In this document: positions 1 through 14,078 of the stretch, piece after piece
How the letters are laid out: every line of letters starts with the position of its first letter
Position numbering within the stretch: position 1 is the first letter of the stretch
From: Corinectria fuckeliana
Taxonomy: Eukaryota; Ascomycota; Sordariomycetes; Hypocreales; Nectriaceae
Length of the DNA: 64,000 nt
NCBI GenBank assembly: GCA_019137255.1
Contig: WPDH01000025.1
Location: 1-64,000 of the forward strand
Direction: 5' to 3'
Made by a program: the position numbers and the translations under genes
Notes under the pieces: model-generated
Database searches by the model: none
What the model was told of the DNA's origin: nothing
Seen by the model: the letters and a program-made list of their open reading frames with translations, nothing else

Positions 1-2615
1 TATAATTATAGTAAGTTACTTAAAAAGCTATTTAACTTTTATATTTAAGACTTTTAGGGTAGTTATTATACTACTAGATATATAATAAAAATAAACTACT
101 ATTTTACTAGTTATATTTTACTAGTAGGTTTTCTTTTAGTTAAATCTAAAGTCTAGCTTAAAAGCTATCTTTTTATAAGTATTTATAATATAAATATATT
201 AAGAGATATAATTAGACTCTTTTAGGTTATAGTTAGTTTTTATATAAAAGATATTAATAGTTTTAGTAGCTTAGGTAAGATCTAAAGTACTATTATAATA
301 GTCTTAAGCTAACTTAGTAACTATTTTATAAGAGGTAAAAAAACTAATATAAAGTTATAATACCTTCTCTATAAGGCTATTACTATCTTAGTCTAAGTAG
401 CTATAATAGTCTTAAAATAAGTAGTAAAAGTTAAAATTACTTATAAGAAGTATATAATTATTTAGAGTAGTACTAGTAAGAGCTTATAGTATAAGTAAGT
501 TACTTTTACTATTTAGAGGATTATATAAGATAATAATTTAATATTAGGTTTTTATAAAGATAATACTAACTTAGTTTTCTTTTACTTATAATATTTATAA
601 CTTAAGCTTATACTATTTATTTATATAGATTATTATATACTTACTATAATAAACTATATAGTAGTTATAATATCTTAAGCAGGCTAAGACTTTTATCTTA
701 GGGTTTTTATTTAGCTTAAAAAGTATAATTATATTATATTTACTATAAGCTTATAATATAATATAAGTAAAAGTAGCTTAATAATTAGTATTTTAATATA
801 GTACTAGTATTAATTAATAATCTAAGAGGGGGATAATAATAGTAATAAGACTAAGATAATTATTAAAAGAGGGGATAATATATAGGTAGCTTAGGCTTAT
901 ATTAGGGCTAGGCTAGTAAATACTATATATAATCTATTTATTAAGTAAAAAGGCTTTTTAGGTTTTCTTAATAAGAACTATATAAGCTAAGTTAATACTA
1001 AGAGTAGTAAGAGTAAGAGCTTTTAAGTTAGAGGTTTAGTTACTATATATTTTTAAAAGTAAAAAGGTTTATCTAAGTATTCTTTCTTAGTATAAGCTTA
1101 GTATAAAGCTATAATAAGATAGTTATAACTTTAAGCTAAGTGTTTATTCTTATAAAAAATATAGTTTAAAAGGATTTTTTTATATTTAGTTAGGTATTTT
1201 TCTCTATTAATATATATAATACCTTTATAATATCTATAAGTTAAGACTAACTTATAGTTTTAAGCTAAGTATCTAAACTTAAAGTAGTTATAATATTAAG
1301 TAGGTTAAAACCTCTTATTAAAGGGCTTATAGTTATATAGTTATATATTAAGTAGTAGGCTATTATTATATAGGTAGTTAGCCTTTTTAATAAAGCTAAT
1401 ATATAAGATAAGATTTATTTTTACTTTAGAGCTAAGTTAGCTAGTCTTTTACTTTTTAACTTAGAGGATTTTTAGTTAATTAGATCTATTAATTTCTTTA
1501 ATAAGCTTATTAGTATTATTTAGGACAGATATAAATTAGATTCTTTTTACTATTACTATAAATATTAGAAAAGAGAAAGCTATATTATTACTAAAAGCTT
1601 TAATAACCTAATCTTTAATATAAATAGCTTATATCTTATTTACTATATAAAATATAAGAATAGTATTACTACTTAGCAGCTTTCTTACTATAATAATACA
1701 AAAATTACAGATAATTTTAGTCTTAGTAAAAAGACTATTTACTTATATATAGTAATAGTATAAAAGGCTTAACTTAAGTCTATTATATAAAAAATACAGG
1801 TTTTTATCTAATTTTATAGTTTTTTCTATATTTATATAAAATAAAAGCACTATTTACCTTTTAGGTTTATAAAGTATAAATAAATAAATAAATACTAAAA
1901 TTACTATAAGCTTAGTTTACTATCTTAATAGTATTTTTTAGGGTTTAGCTGTTAATATTAAAAAGTATATTTCTTATTTAGATTATAACTTTATATTTAA
2001 TATAGCTTTAGGTTATTTACTTTATATTTCTCTAGTTTAAAAGTGTTAGGTTTTATACTATAATTAATATATAAGAGAGTTAGCCTCTCTTATAATTTAG
2101 AGGTATAATAAGAGCTATATTAATAATAAAAGTAAAAGTTATAGTAATATTTATAGTGATTTAGTTCTTAAGAGCTGTTTTATAGTTATATATAGTATTC
2201 TTCTTATATAAGATATAAGCTTATATCTTATATATAAATATATAAGTTTAGATAATATACTAAACTTATTTAAGAGATATAGTAAGAATAATTCTAGTAA
2301 TAGTATTATATATTTTATTTTCTAAGTTATTTACTAGTATTTTACTTAGTTTTATAATAAGTTTATTATTTTTACTTAGTATATACTAGCTGATTTTTAT
2401 AAGAGAGTTATATTAACTTTAGTTAAGTTTATATACTCTTAAATTAATAGCTATTAAAAGCATATTAGTACTATTACTATAGTCTTAATATATTATTATC
2501 CCTAGGGTAATATATATATAAGAATTTAGATTTTAATATTAAAATGTATTTTAGAGGCAGATTAGAACTATAATAAGTAGAAACTAAGTAAGTAAAAAAA
2601 ATATTATATACTTAG
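1..2615 (-). mobile_element. LINE copy A (Tad1-like), RIP-degraded, cut by window edge
   Basis: The reverse complement of this stretch matches 7925-10342 along its whole length, and its inner half matches 6335-7908. Read leftward it contains the ORF1 region and the start of the ORF2 endonuclease region. The element's 5' end lies near 2615 and its 3' part lies beyond position 1 of the window. Differences between the copies are mainly C/T and G/A, as expected from RIP. A 182-bp SINE-like element interrupts it at 1709-1890. The family is assigned from motifs decoded in the more complete copy at 7925-12700. Confidence 0.8.
1695..1904 (+). mobile_element. SINE-like insertion with 14-bp target duplication (copy 1)
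   Basis: A 182-bp segment (1709-1890) interrupts LINE copy A. The other two LINE copies read straight through the same site (about 7050 and 8640), so both are empty-site paralogues. The insert is flanked by aatacaaaaattac (1695-1708) and aatactaaaattac (1891-1904), a 14-bp direct repeat with one mismatch. It ends in a (taaa)n tail. A closely similar copy lies at 14313-14502. Small size, no coding capacity, a simple A-rich tail and target duplications fit a SINE or another LINE-mobilised non-autonomous element. Possible Pol III A and B boxes are only weakly recognisable after RIP. Confidence 0.72.
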
Positions 2616-5600
2616 AAACTTATAATTTACTTAGAAAATATAATAAAGATAGTATAGTAATATTACTAATAATAAAAGTATATATATAAGAAATAAGATA
2701 ATAAGAATCTCTAATAATAGGTAAAAACCTAATAATAACTAGGTGATAAATACTCACTCTTTTTTAACCTAAATATAAACTTAAATAACTAAACTACTAA
2801 AACTCTAAATAAAAGCTGTTTAAAACTATAAAAGAAACTAAACTATAAACTAAACTAATAATAAAAATTTAAGCCTAAGAAGAGATATAATAAACCTAAC
2901 TGTTATAATAAGGCTAGACTTTTTTCTCCTTCTTATTATTCTTCTTAGCTTATTCTTAGTAAGCTTACTCTTAGAGTTATTTCTCCTCTAAGTGTTACTA
3001 CTTAGTTATAATATACTTTATCTTAAAACAGGTAAGAGCTTCTTCTTTAAGATTCTAAGTGAGTAGCTAGTAGCTATAAGAGGTATAAAAAGAGGTGTAA
3101 AAAAAGGCTAAAAAATAAACTAAACTATAATAAGAAGAATTACTAAATATACTATTACTATATACTAAGCTCTTATTATTATAAGAACAGTTAGAAGCTA
3201 GTTAGTTATTATAGCAAAAAGGTGTTATACTTATAAAAAAAACAGATAGCTTAAAAGCTTTATTATTATAATACTAAATAATAAAAGCCTAAATAGCCTT
3301 AGAAAAATTATTAGGAAAAGTATAAGTAAAACTCTTATTAAATATCTTAATAGTAAGTATACACTTAGTGACTATTAAGGTATAAAGAGCTAATAATAAG
3401 AGTTAGAGGATAGAGTTATTATAGTAATATAAAAGTGTTATAAATACTAGTTAAGCTTATAAAACTAACTAGTTCTCACAGTTAATTAAACTAAATTTAA
3501 CCTTAGTATATAAAGCTTAAATTTAAATAAAAGTAACTACTTTTTAGTATATAAATAAATATATATTACTATCTTAAATATAAATACTTATAGAGTTCTT
3601 AGTAAACTTAATAAGGTTTTACTATATAGTAGTAATAGTATAAATAGTATAAATAATATACTAGTAACTAATAGTAAAAACACTCTTCTTTTTATTATTT
3701 TAGTTATAATAAGAAAAATAGTAAAAAAAGTTTTAATACTATTATATTATAAAGACTAACTTAGTAGAAATCTATTATTATAAAATTAGTATAAGTACTT
3801 ATAGCTTACTAAGCACTTATAATATATACTTAGCTATATTACTTATTTAAGGCTTTATAAATAGTATAACAGAAAATAAGAAAACTATATATATAAGAAT
3901 ATAAGAAGAAATAGTATTTCTATTAGATATAATAAGAGTAGAAAACACTACTAAAAGGTATTCTAAAAAACTTCTTATCTAAAAAGAGAAAATTAACTTT
4001 AGCCTAAGTGTAAAACTCTTTTAACACTATAGCTATAACTCTAAGAATTAATATTAGTATATAAAAGCTAAATACTTAGTAAGTAAGTAAAGATAATATT
4101 AAGAGGGTGAGAACTAATTAAAAAGAAAAATATAAAGTTAAGAGAAAAAAACTAATATATTAATTATAAATAAGAGAGTTTTAAAAAAGGTTATAAGAAA
4201 AAGAGAATTCTAAACTTAAAGTAAATAAAAACCTAAAGTAAATATTTAAAGTGTAAAATAAGTAGGCTCTTATATAACAGCCTAATAACTACTTATATAA
4301 CACTTAGCTTATAATAAACCTAATAACAAGCTATATTATTTTTATATAGTTAGTAAACTACTATATATATAGAAAAATAATAAACTTTCTATTATAAAAA
4401 ATAATACCTTAAGATAAGACTTAAAAAGAGAGAGAGTAATTATAATAATTAGTATTAATACTATTAATACTTAATATAAGCCTTTAAAGCTTAACCTTAA
4501 GGCTTACTTAAATAGTAAGTTAGCAGCTCTTTTAAGAATACTAAATAAGCACTTACTAAATGCTTATTAAGTGAAAGCTTTATAATATACTAATACTTAC
4601 CTTTATAATCTTTATATTTACACTCTAGTAAGACTAACTCTTACACTTTCTTATTTTATTATAACCTTCTCTTCTTACTTAACAACTAGCAGGTAATTTA
4701 GCTATTAATAATCTTACTTAATAACTTTACACTTAAGATATTAAACCTAAACCTAAATCTTAATCTATTAACCTAGTAAACCTACTATAACTTTTAGTCC
4801 TCTAGTAATACTAAGACACTTTTTACCTAATAACTAATTTATAAGATAGACTAGCTCTTATTAAGTTTAATATAACCTTTTAGCTAACTAAAAATAAGAA
4901 ACTTATAATAATAAACTAGTAACCTTTAATAATAACAGTTAAAATACTAATAGAATTAGCCCTAAGTATAAGAGAACTACTAAACTGCTAACTAATATAA
5001 GACACTCTTATTACTATAAAAAATCTATATAACCTTCTTAGCTAAACTTAGCTAAATACTATCTTAACACTATATATTTAATTTTAACTTAAAAAGGTAA
5101 GAAAGTTTTAGCTAGTAAATATATATAATAACTTATTTAATAATATAAAACTAGATAATAAGAACCTTATCTAAAAAAGCACCTCTTACTTTATAAACAC
5201 TTTAGAAAGATATATAATATAAGAACTAAATTATAAAATAATACTAGTTTAAAATATATCTTATTTACTTTTTAAGCTAGTCTTAAACTAATATACTAGT
5301 AACTTAAGTGATAATTAATAAGTAGCACTTTAAAGTAGTTATAAAAAAATTAACCTGTAAATTAACCTTATCTAAACCTGCTTTAAAACCTAGCTAAAAG
5401 TTATAATAAACACCTTAGATAAAAAGATGTTTACTATTTAAGATATTACTAACTAAGTAGACTTTTAAAACTAGATATTTAAAGTTAAATATATAGTATA
5501 AGCAGCTAAATACTTACTTAACTATCTTACTAACCTTATATTTAATAAACTTAATATTTATCTCTAAAAGGTTATAAGCTACCTAGTATCTTACTAGTCT

Positions 5601-6335
5601 ATTAATAACTAAGCAGATATAAATAAGCTTTATATACTAAACTTTTATATTTAAGTAACTGCTAAAAGTTAGAGTTACTTTCTTAAAAGGAAATATTATA
5701 CTTTAACAAGAAATTAAGCTAGTATAACCTCTTAAAAACCTAAGATAATATACTCTTAAGCACTATATAGTAATATAACTAGTATAATACTATAAATAGA
5801 AAATAATAGGACTTTTACCTTATAATAAAATAACTATTAATAAGAGTATATATATATATTCTTATTTACCTCTTTAGAAATATAAAACCTTAGCTTAGTA
5901 CTAACTTAAAACTAGGTAAGATTTATATTACTCTTACTATTAAGAAATATAGTAATAACTATTAGAGTCTTAACTTAAAATATAGCTTTACTTTTAGCAC
6001 TAGCTTTTTATCTTATAATTATATATTTTAGCTAGCCTAATAGTAAGAATATAAATATTTAGATATTTTATATATTTAATAATATCTAGCTAGATAAGCT
6101 TAGAAGGTATTATATCTCTTAAGAATAAGTATAAGCTTTTTTTATAAAGAAAAAATATTAAACCCTAAATAAAACAGCTTATATAATAATAAAAAAATAT
6201 AATATAAATATAAAAAAACTATAAGACTACTTAGAATTTTTATATAATATACTTAAGATATATAAATTTATCTAAAAAACTATAAAAAGCTAAGATAGTA
6301 CTAAAAAATTTATCTTAGATATTAGTAACTAATAT
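2616..6335. repeat. Unclassified RIP-degraded repeat DNA
   Basis: This 3.7-kb AT-rich sequence lies between the 5' ends of LINE copies A and B, which point away from each other. No open frame survives. Read on the plus strand with stops treated as RIP-mutated Gln or Trp codons, a stretch near 3990-4080 gives a Cys/His-knuckle-like pattern (H-Y-S-Y-N-S-K-N then Y-I-K-A-K, with Cys probably turned to Tyr). That would fit a retroelement gag or ORF1 region different from the flanking LINE, but the reading is weak. I saw no terminal repeats. Confidence 0.5.
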
Positions 6336-7908
6336 TTTTTAAAAATACCTAGTTTCTACTTATTATAGTCTTAACTTACCTTTAAAATATATTTTAACAC
6401 TAGAATTTAAATTCTTATATATATATTACCCTAAGAATAATAGTATATTAAGACTATAATAATAGTACTAATATACTTTTAATAGCTATTAATTTAAAAG
6501 TATATAAACTTAACTAAAGTTAATATAACTCTCTTATAAAAATTAGCTAGTATATACTAAGTGAAAATAATAAACTTATTATAAAACTAAGTAAAATACT
6601 AATAGATAACTTAAAAAATAAAGTATATAATACTATTACTAAAATTATCTTTATTATATCTCTTAAATAAGTTTAGTATATTATTTAAACTTATATATTT
6701 ATATATAAAGTATAAACTTATATCTTATATAAGAAGAATACTATATATAACTATAAAACAGCTCTTAAAAACTAAATCACTATAAATATTATTATAACTC
6801 TTACCTTTATTATTAATATAGCTTTTATTATACTTTTAGGTTATAAGAGAGGCTAACTCTTTTATATATTAATTATAGTATAAAACCTAACACTTTTAAA
6901 CTAAGAAAATATAAAGTAAATAACTTAAAGCTATATTAAATATAAAGTTATAATCTAAATAAGAAATATACCTTTTAATATTAATAGCTAAACCTTAAAA
7001 GATATTATTAAAATAGTAAACTAAGCTTATAATAACTTTAGTATTATTATAGTAAGAAAGCTACTAAGTAGTAATACTATTCTTATATTTTATATAATAA
7101 ATAAAATATAAGCTATTTATATTAAAAATTAAGTAATTAAAGCTTTTAGTAATAATATAGCTCTCTCTTTTCTAATATTTATAGTAATAGTAAAGAAAAT
7201 CTAACTTATATTTATCTTAAATAATACTAATAAGCTTATTAAAAAAGTTAATAAATCTAATTAACTAAAAATCCTCTAAGTTAAAAAGTAAAAAACTAGC
7301 TAACTTAGTCTTAATATAAAGATAAATCTTATCTTATATATTAGCTCTATTAAAAAGGCTAACTACTTATATAATAATAGCTTACTACTTAATATATAAC
7401 TATATAACTATAAGCCTTTTAATAAGAGGCTTTAACCTACTTAATATTATAACTATTTTAAGTTTAAATACTTAGCTTAGAATTATAAATTAGCTTTAAC
7501 TTATAAATATTATAAAGGTATTATATATACTAATAGAGAAAGATACTTAACTAAATATAAAAAAATCTTTTTAAATTATATTCTTTATAAGAGTAAATAC
7601 TTAGCTTAAAGTTATAACTACTTTATTATAATCTTATACTAAGCTTATACTAAGAAAAAATACTTAAATAGACCTTTCTACTTTTAAGAATATATAGTAA
7701 CTAAACCTCTAACTTAAGAGCTTTTACTTTTACTACTCTTACTATTAGCCTAGCTTATATAGTTCTTATTAAGAAAACCTAAAAGGCTTTTTAGCTTAAT
7801 AAATAGATTATATATTATATTTACTAGCCTAGCCCTAATATAAACTTAAGCTACTTATATATTATTCTCTCTTTTAATAATTATCTTAGTCTTATTACTA
7901 TTATTATC
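6335..7908 (+). mobile_element. LINE copy B, ORF1 part only, RIP-degraded
   Basis: This is a direct repeat of 7925 to about 9510 and an inverted repeat of about 1030-2615. It covers only the 5' ORF1 portion. A decayed zinc-knuckle region lies near 7440-7680, where Cys codons appear as TAT/TAC and Trp/Gln codons as stops. Homology ends at 7908 and copy C begins about 17 bases later. A LINE that keeps its 5' part and lacks its 3' part is unusual, because 5' truncation is the normal product of target-primed reverse transcription. Interruption by copy C or a later deletion could explain it. Confidence 0.75.
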
Positions 7909-7924
7909 TAAAGTTAATATAACT

Positions 7925-10900
7925 TTTTACATTTTATTTTTCTTACTTATTTAGTTTTTACTTATTATAACTTTAATCTGCCTTTAAAATATATTTTAAT
8001 ATTAAAATTTAAATTCTTATATATATATTACCCTAAGGATAATAGTATATTAAGACTATAATAATAGTACTAATATGCTTCTAATAGCTATTAATTTAAG
8101 AGTATATAAACTTAACTAAAATTAATATAACCTTTTTATAAAAATTAGCTAGTATATACTAAGTAAAAATAATTAACCTATTATAAAACTAAGTAAAATA
8201 CTAATAAATAACCTAAAAAACAAAGTATATAATACTATTACTAAAATTATTCTTATTATATCTCTTAAATAAGTTTAGTATATTATTTAAACTTATATAT
8301 TTATATATAAGATATAAGCTTATATCTTATATAAGAAGAATACTATATATAATTATAAAACAGCTCTTAAGAACTAAATCACTATAAATATTATTATAAC
8401 TCTTACTTTTATTATTAATATAACTCTTATTATACCTTTAGATTATAAGAGAGGCTAACTTTTTTATATATTAATTATAGTATAAAACTTAATACTTTTA
8501 AACTAGAGAAATATAAAGTAAATAACTTAAAACTATATTAAATATAAAGTTATAATCTAAATAAAAAATATACCTCTTAATATTAACAGCTAAACTCTAA
8601 AAGATACTATTAAGATAGTAAACTAAGCTTATAATAACTTTAGTATTATTATAATAAGAAAGCTACTAAGTGGTAATACTATTCTTATATTTTATATAGT
8701 AAATAAGATATAAGTTATTTATACTAAAAATTAAGTTATTAAAGCCTTTAGTAATAGTATAGCTCTCTCCTCTCTAATATTTATAATAATAGTAAAAAAA
8801 ATCTAACTTATATTTATCTTAAATAATACTAATAAGCTTATTAAAGAAATTAATAGATTTAATTAACTAAAAATCCTTTAAGTTAAAAAGTAAAAAACTA
8901 GCTAACTTAGCCTTAATATAAAAATAAATCTTATCTTATATATTAGCTCTATTAAAAAGGCTAACTACTTATATAATAATAGCTTACTACTTAATATATA
9001 ACTATATAATTATAAGCCTTTTAATAAGAGGTCTTAACTTACCTAATATTATAACTACTTTAAGTTTAAATACTTAGCTTAAAACTATAACTTAGTTTTA
9101 ACTTATAAATATTATAAAGGTATTATATATACTAATAGAGAAAGATACTTAACTAAATATAAAAAAATCCTCTTAAATTATATTTTTTATAAGAGTAAAT
9201 ACTTAGCTTAAAGTTATAACTATCTTATTATAGTCTTATACTAAGCTTATACTAAGAAAGAATACTTAAATAAACCTTTCTGCTTTTAAGAATATATAGT
9301 AACTAAACTTTTAACTTAAAAGCTCTTACTCTTACTACTCTTACTATTAGCCTAACTTATATAGTTCTTATTAAGAAAACCTAAAAGGCTTTCTAACTTA
9401 ATAAATATATTATATATAGTATTTACTAGCCTAGTTTTAATATAAGCTTAAGCTGCTTATATACTATTCTCTCTTTTAATAATTATCTTAGTCTTATTAC
9501 TATTATTATCCCTCTTTTAGACTATTAATTAATACTAGTACTATATTAAAATACTAATTATTAAGCTACTCTTACTTATATTATACTATAAGCTTATAGT
9601 AAATATAATATAATTATACTTTTTAAGCTAAATAAGAATCTTAAGATAAGAGTCTTAACTTACTTAAGATATTATAACTATTATATAGTTTACTATAGTA
9701 AGTATATAATAGTTTATATAAATAAATAGTATAAGCTTAAGTTATAAATATTATAAGTAGAAAAAAACTAAGTTAGTATTACTTTTATAAAAACCTAATA
9801 CTAAATTATTATCTTATATAATCCTCTAAATAGTAAAAGTAACTTACTTATATTATAAGCTCTTACTAGTATTACTTTAAATAATTATATACTTCTTATA
9901 AGTAATTTTAACTTTTACTACTTACTTTAAGATTATTATAGCTATTTAGACTAAGATAGTAATAGCCTTATAAAAAAGGTATAATAACTTTATATTAGTT
10001 TTTTTACCTTTTATAAAATAGTTACTAGGTTAGCTTAAGACTATTATAATAGTATTTTAGATCTTACTTAAGCTACTAAAACTATTAATACCTTTTATAT
10101 AAAAACTAACTATAACCTAAAAAAGTCTAACTATATCTCTTAGTATATTTATATTATAAATACTTATAAAAAGATAGCTTTTAAGCTAAACCTTAAATTT
10201 AACTAAAAGAAAACCTACTAGTAAAAAGCAGCTAATAAAATAGTAGTTTATCTTTATTATATATCTAATAGTATAATAACTATTTTAAAAGCTCTAAATA
10301 TAAAAGTTAAATAGCTTCTTAAGTAACTTACTATAATTATAAAATATATAACCTTAAAGTAAAAAAAACTTAAATCTTATTATAACTCTTAGTAAAATAG
10401 TAAAATAGCTAAAATAACTTTTAAATTTAAGTAAGTATACTATATAGCTTAATAAACTAGCTACTTAGCTAACTAGTATATATACTTTAAGGTATATATA
10501 GTATAAGATTAGTATATATAAAATATATAGTATATTTTCTAAAGAAAACTTCTAATTAAGCTCTTATAGTATAATATAATATAATTCTAAAATATAAAAA
10601 AATAAGCTAAACTATATAGTAAAACTATTATAACTTTTTTATAATTTTTACTTCTTATTTACTAAGACTAACCTAAGCTAGTAATACTTTATATAGATAA
10701 AACTAAGATCTTAATAAGAAAATTCTTTTTTAAACCTTAAGTAAATAATTTTAATCTTTTTTTCTTCTTACCTCTTAAGATACTTAAACCTAAGTTAGGC
10801 TATATATATCTAATAATAAACCTTAAAAAGGTTTAAAAAGCTTTATACTAAATTAAGTTATAAAAGGCCTTAAAAGAGAATAAAATTCTTATAGGATTTT

Positions 10901-12700
10901 TTAAAGTATATAATAACTTACTTATTCTTATAATTACTAAAATAGTAAATATAAGNNNNNNNNNNNNNNNNNNNNNNNNNNNNNNNAGTAAGTATATTAT
11001 AACTATAGTAAAAGAGAAAAAGCTACTACTCTTAGGGTAAATAAGTAATAAGCTTAAAAAGTTAATAAAGCTAGCTTTAGCTATAATTATTAAAGTAATA
11101 TATATAATATAAGCTTAATATAGTCTTACCTTTCTTTTTTAGCTTAACTTTATAAGAGCTTTTAATAGTATTAACTATAAATAACTTATTATTATCTTAT
11201 AACTAAAAAGATTCTCTAAATAGCTCTTAGTATAGCTTATTAGCTATCTTATATTATAAATAGTATAGCTTTAATTTAATAGTTAAATTTCTAACTTAAT
11301 TAAAGTTATAATAGAAATTTCTTAAGAATTTTTTTTATTACTTATTTTTTTTATTTTTTTTATTTCTAGCTTTTATAAAGCTCTTAATAATACCTTTAAG
11401 ATATTAGTTATTAGATTTATAGATAATATAAACTTACTAGTATTTAGTTATAATATAAAAAAGACTTAAACCTAACTTAAGACTATATAGGAAATATATA
11501 ATAATTAGGCCTAAATAAATAGTATAACCTAAAAACTAGATAAAGTGTAACTTTTTTACTTTACTTATAAATATATAATAGACTAGATATAAATTTAACT
11601 TAAAGACTTAATAGTATAGCCTACTTAAAACTGTAGGTTTTTTAGACTCTTTTTTATTATAAACTACTATAAGGCTTATATATAAACTATCTTTAAAGGA
11701 AACTTAAGTGTTAATACTAAGCTCTTATTATAATTATTATAAGCACTTAAAGGGTTAGCCTTAAAAGAGTAAAATTAATCTATATATAAGTTATCTATTT
11801 TATTATAATTTATAATATAAAAGCTTATTATATTTTAATAGCTCTTAATAGTAAGCCTTAAGATATTATATAAGTACTTATATTAAAATAAACTTAAAAC
11901 CTATATATAATAATAAGAGCTTATAAAGCTATATTTACTTACTTACTAAAAATAAAGCTAGCTATTCTCTCTCTTAATATCTATCTTAATAAACTAGCTG
12001 CTTAATTTTATAACTATATTAAAAGATAAGATACTACTTAGCTTATTAAGGCTATTACTATTATAGCTTTAAGATAGATTTACTATAAGTAGTAGTAAAA
12101 ATTATAATAATAACTATAGTAAGAAGTTAAAAATTAGCTTAAAAGCTAGCTCTCTTATAAAAAGTGTAAACTAATATTAGTAGTAATAAAAGCTTATATT
12201 CTTTCTAAATAAACTATATAGTAAACTTAACTTTAAGATAAAATAAGAGAGTACTAAAAGACTAATTAACTTAAACTAGCTAAAGCTTACCTTCTTACTA
12301 ATAATAAAAGAGTATTATACTTATATTAAGACCTTAATAAATATTAAAGCTTAATACTTATATAATTATAAATAGGAAAAATCAGTCTTAAAAGCTTTCT
12401 CTTTTAAAAGTGTATACTTAATATACTTTTACTATAGTGCTTATATAAGACTAGTAAAAAAACACCTAAATATATTATTATTTTTTATCTTAAGTATACT
12501 AAATAATAGAAATACCTAATAAACTTATTATAAAACTAATATAAGTTTAGGCTTTAACTATTAAAGTGAAAAACTACTTAACTACTTACCTAATAGTTCT
12601 TAAGCTAATATATTATTTTATACTATAAACTAGCCTTATAAATCTATAGTAACTATAATTAAGTTTATAGTCTTATAATAAGAATAATATACTACTATAC
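7925..12700 (+). mobile_element. Near-complete Tad1-like LINE (copy C), RIP-degraded
   Basis: Plus-strand reading gives LINE domains in the expected order, with RIP-type substitutions. ORF1 has a zinc-knuckle array near 9040-9270, where Y-N-Y-F-K-F-K-Y-L-A-stop-N-Y stands for C-Y-N-C-F-K-F-G-H-L-A-W-N-C. The ORF2 endonuclease motif at 9898-9930 reads I-S-N-F-N-F-Y-Y-L-L-stop for the family pattern GDFN-HHPLW. The reverse transcriptase at 11314-11340 reads E-I-S-stop-E-F-F for GIPQGSP, and F-I-D-N-I-N at 11416-11433 stands for the FxDD catalytic motif. A late Cys/His-like region (T-P-K-Y-I-I-I-F-Y) lies near 12450. An assembly gap interrupts ORF2. The 3' end near 12700 is approximate. The element is certainly inactive. 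Confidence 0.82.
10956..10986. other. Assembly gap (31 N)
   Basis: A run of 31 undetermined bases lies inside LINE copy C, between the endonuclease and reverse transcriptase regions. Its true length may differ. Confidence 0.99.
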
Positions 12701-13634
12701 TAAGTACTTCTTACTCTTTTTATAAGAAGTATAAAATATACTTAGAAAAAGCTATAAAAAGTAAAAAACCAGCTTAATTATAATAGCTACTACTCCTAAT
12801 TAAATTTTTTAACCTCTTATTAAAATCCTTTAAGCTTATAATACTAACTTATAAACCTAACTTAAACTTATACTTTTACTACTTACTATCTAACCTTATA
12901 TATTTATATTACTTTTCTTCTTATTTTTACTAGTAATAGTATTATTACTAGTCTTACTAGTCTTATTATTATTATTACTATTCTTCTTACTAGTTCTCTT
13001 AGAGACTAATAACCTAACTATCTTAAGAATAAAAATACTTTTTAAATAAGTAAGAGCTAAGACTATAATATATTTAAGATACTTAAGTATCTTAGTAATA
13101 TAGTTAATCTTACTAACTAGTATATTAAACTAGTTAGATATTAGGCTTATAATTACTATTATAAGTATAATATATATATACTTAGAAGCTTAACTTTTTG
13201 CCTAAAAGGTTATATTTTTAAGCCTTTTAAGCTTCTTCTCTTATATACTATTAGCTTATATATATACTATAAAACTAACTTACTCTTATATTATTAGTAC
13301 CCCTCTCTTACTAAAGAGCCTCTACTAGGGCTTAAATAGTAGTAATAGTAGTAAATAGTAAGACTTTATATATTTTATATATATAAGTATAAGCTATATA
13401 GCTACCTATTATAATATTTACCTAGTCTTAGTAAAAACTTACTATACTATTCTTACCTATTTATATAATATATATAAAATAAAAGATAGCTTATACTACT
13501 CTTACTAAAGTAGTAGACTTCTCTCTTAAAGTAATAGTACTTTTTATCTTAGCTTATCTCTTTTTCTTAGTTTATATAAGATTAGCTTAAATATATAGTA
13601 GATTTATAGTAAAAAAACTTACTCTTATAACTAG

Positions 13635-13657
13635 TATTATTATTATTATTATTATTA
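13635..13657. repeat. (TAT)n microsatellite
   Basis: About seven TAT/ATT trinucleotides in a row within the AT-rich block. Two undetermined bases follow at 13708-13709. Confidence 0.9.
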
Positions 13658-14021
13658 AAATTTATATATAAACAGATTAGTATATATAACTATATCTCTC
13701 TTACTAANNTAAAGTTAGCTATTATAATAATAAGACTATAATAAAGCTATAATACTAGTAGTTAGAAAATAAATATGTTAATAAATCTTAAAAAATATAT
13801 ATATTAGTAATATATTTAAGACTTAAAGCTAATATAAGCCTAATAAAAAGCCTAAGAGGAAAGCTACTTATAAAGGTATTAAAAAGAGAAGAAAAAAAGA
13901 AAGATATTATAGTCTAAGAGACTAAATAATAAATAATAAAGATTTATATAGCTACTAATAGCTGCTAATAGCTATTAAGTATTAGGTTTATACTAGCTTT
14001 TAGCTACTAATAATTATACTA

Positions 14022-14078
14022 CTAGCTAACTTACTAACAGCTAGCTAACTTACTAACAGCTAGCTAACCTACTAACAG
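14022..14078 (+). repeat. Three tandem 19-bp units
   Basis: The unit ctagctaacttactaacag occurs at 14022-14040 and 14041-14059, and with one T-to-C change at 14060-14078. A partial unit follows. It lies in unclassified AT-rich DNA and may be part of a transposon end. Confidence 0.9.
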
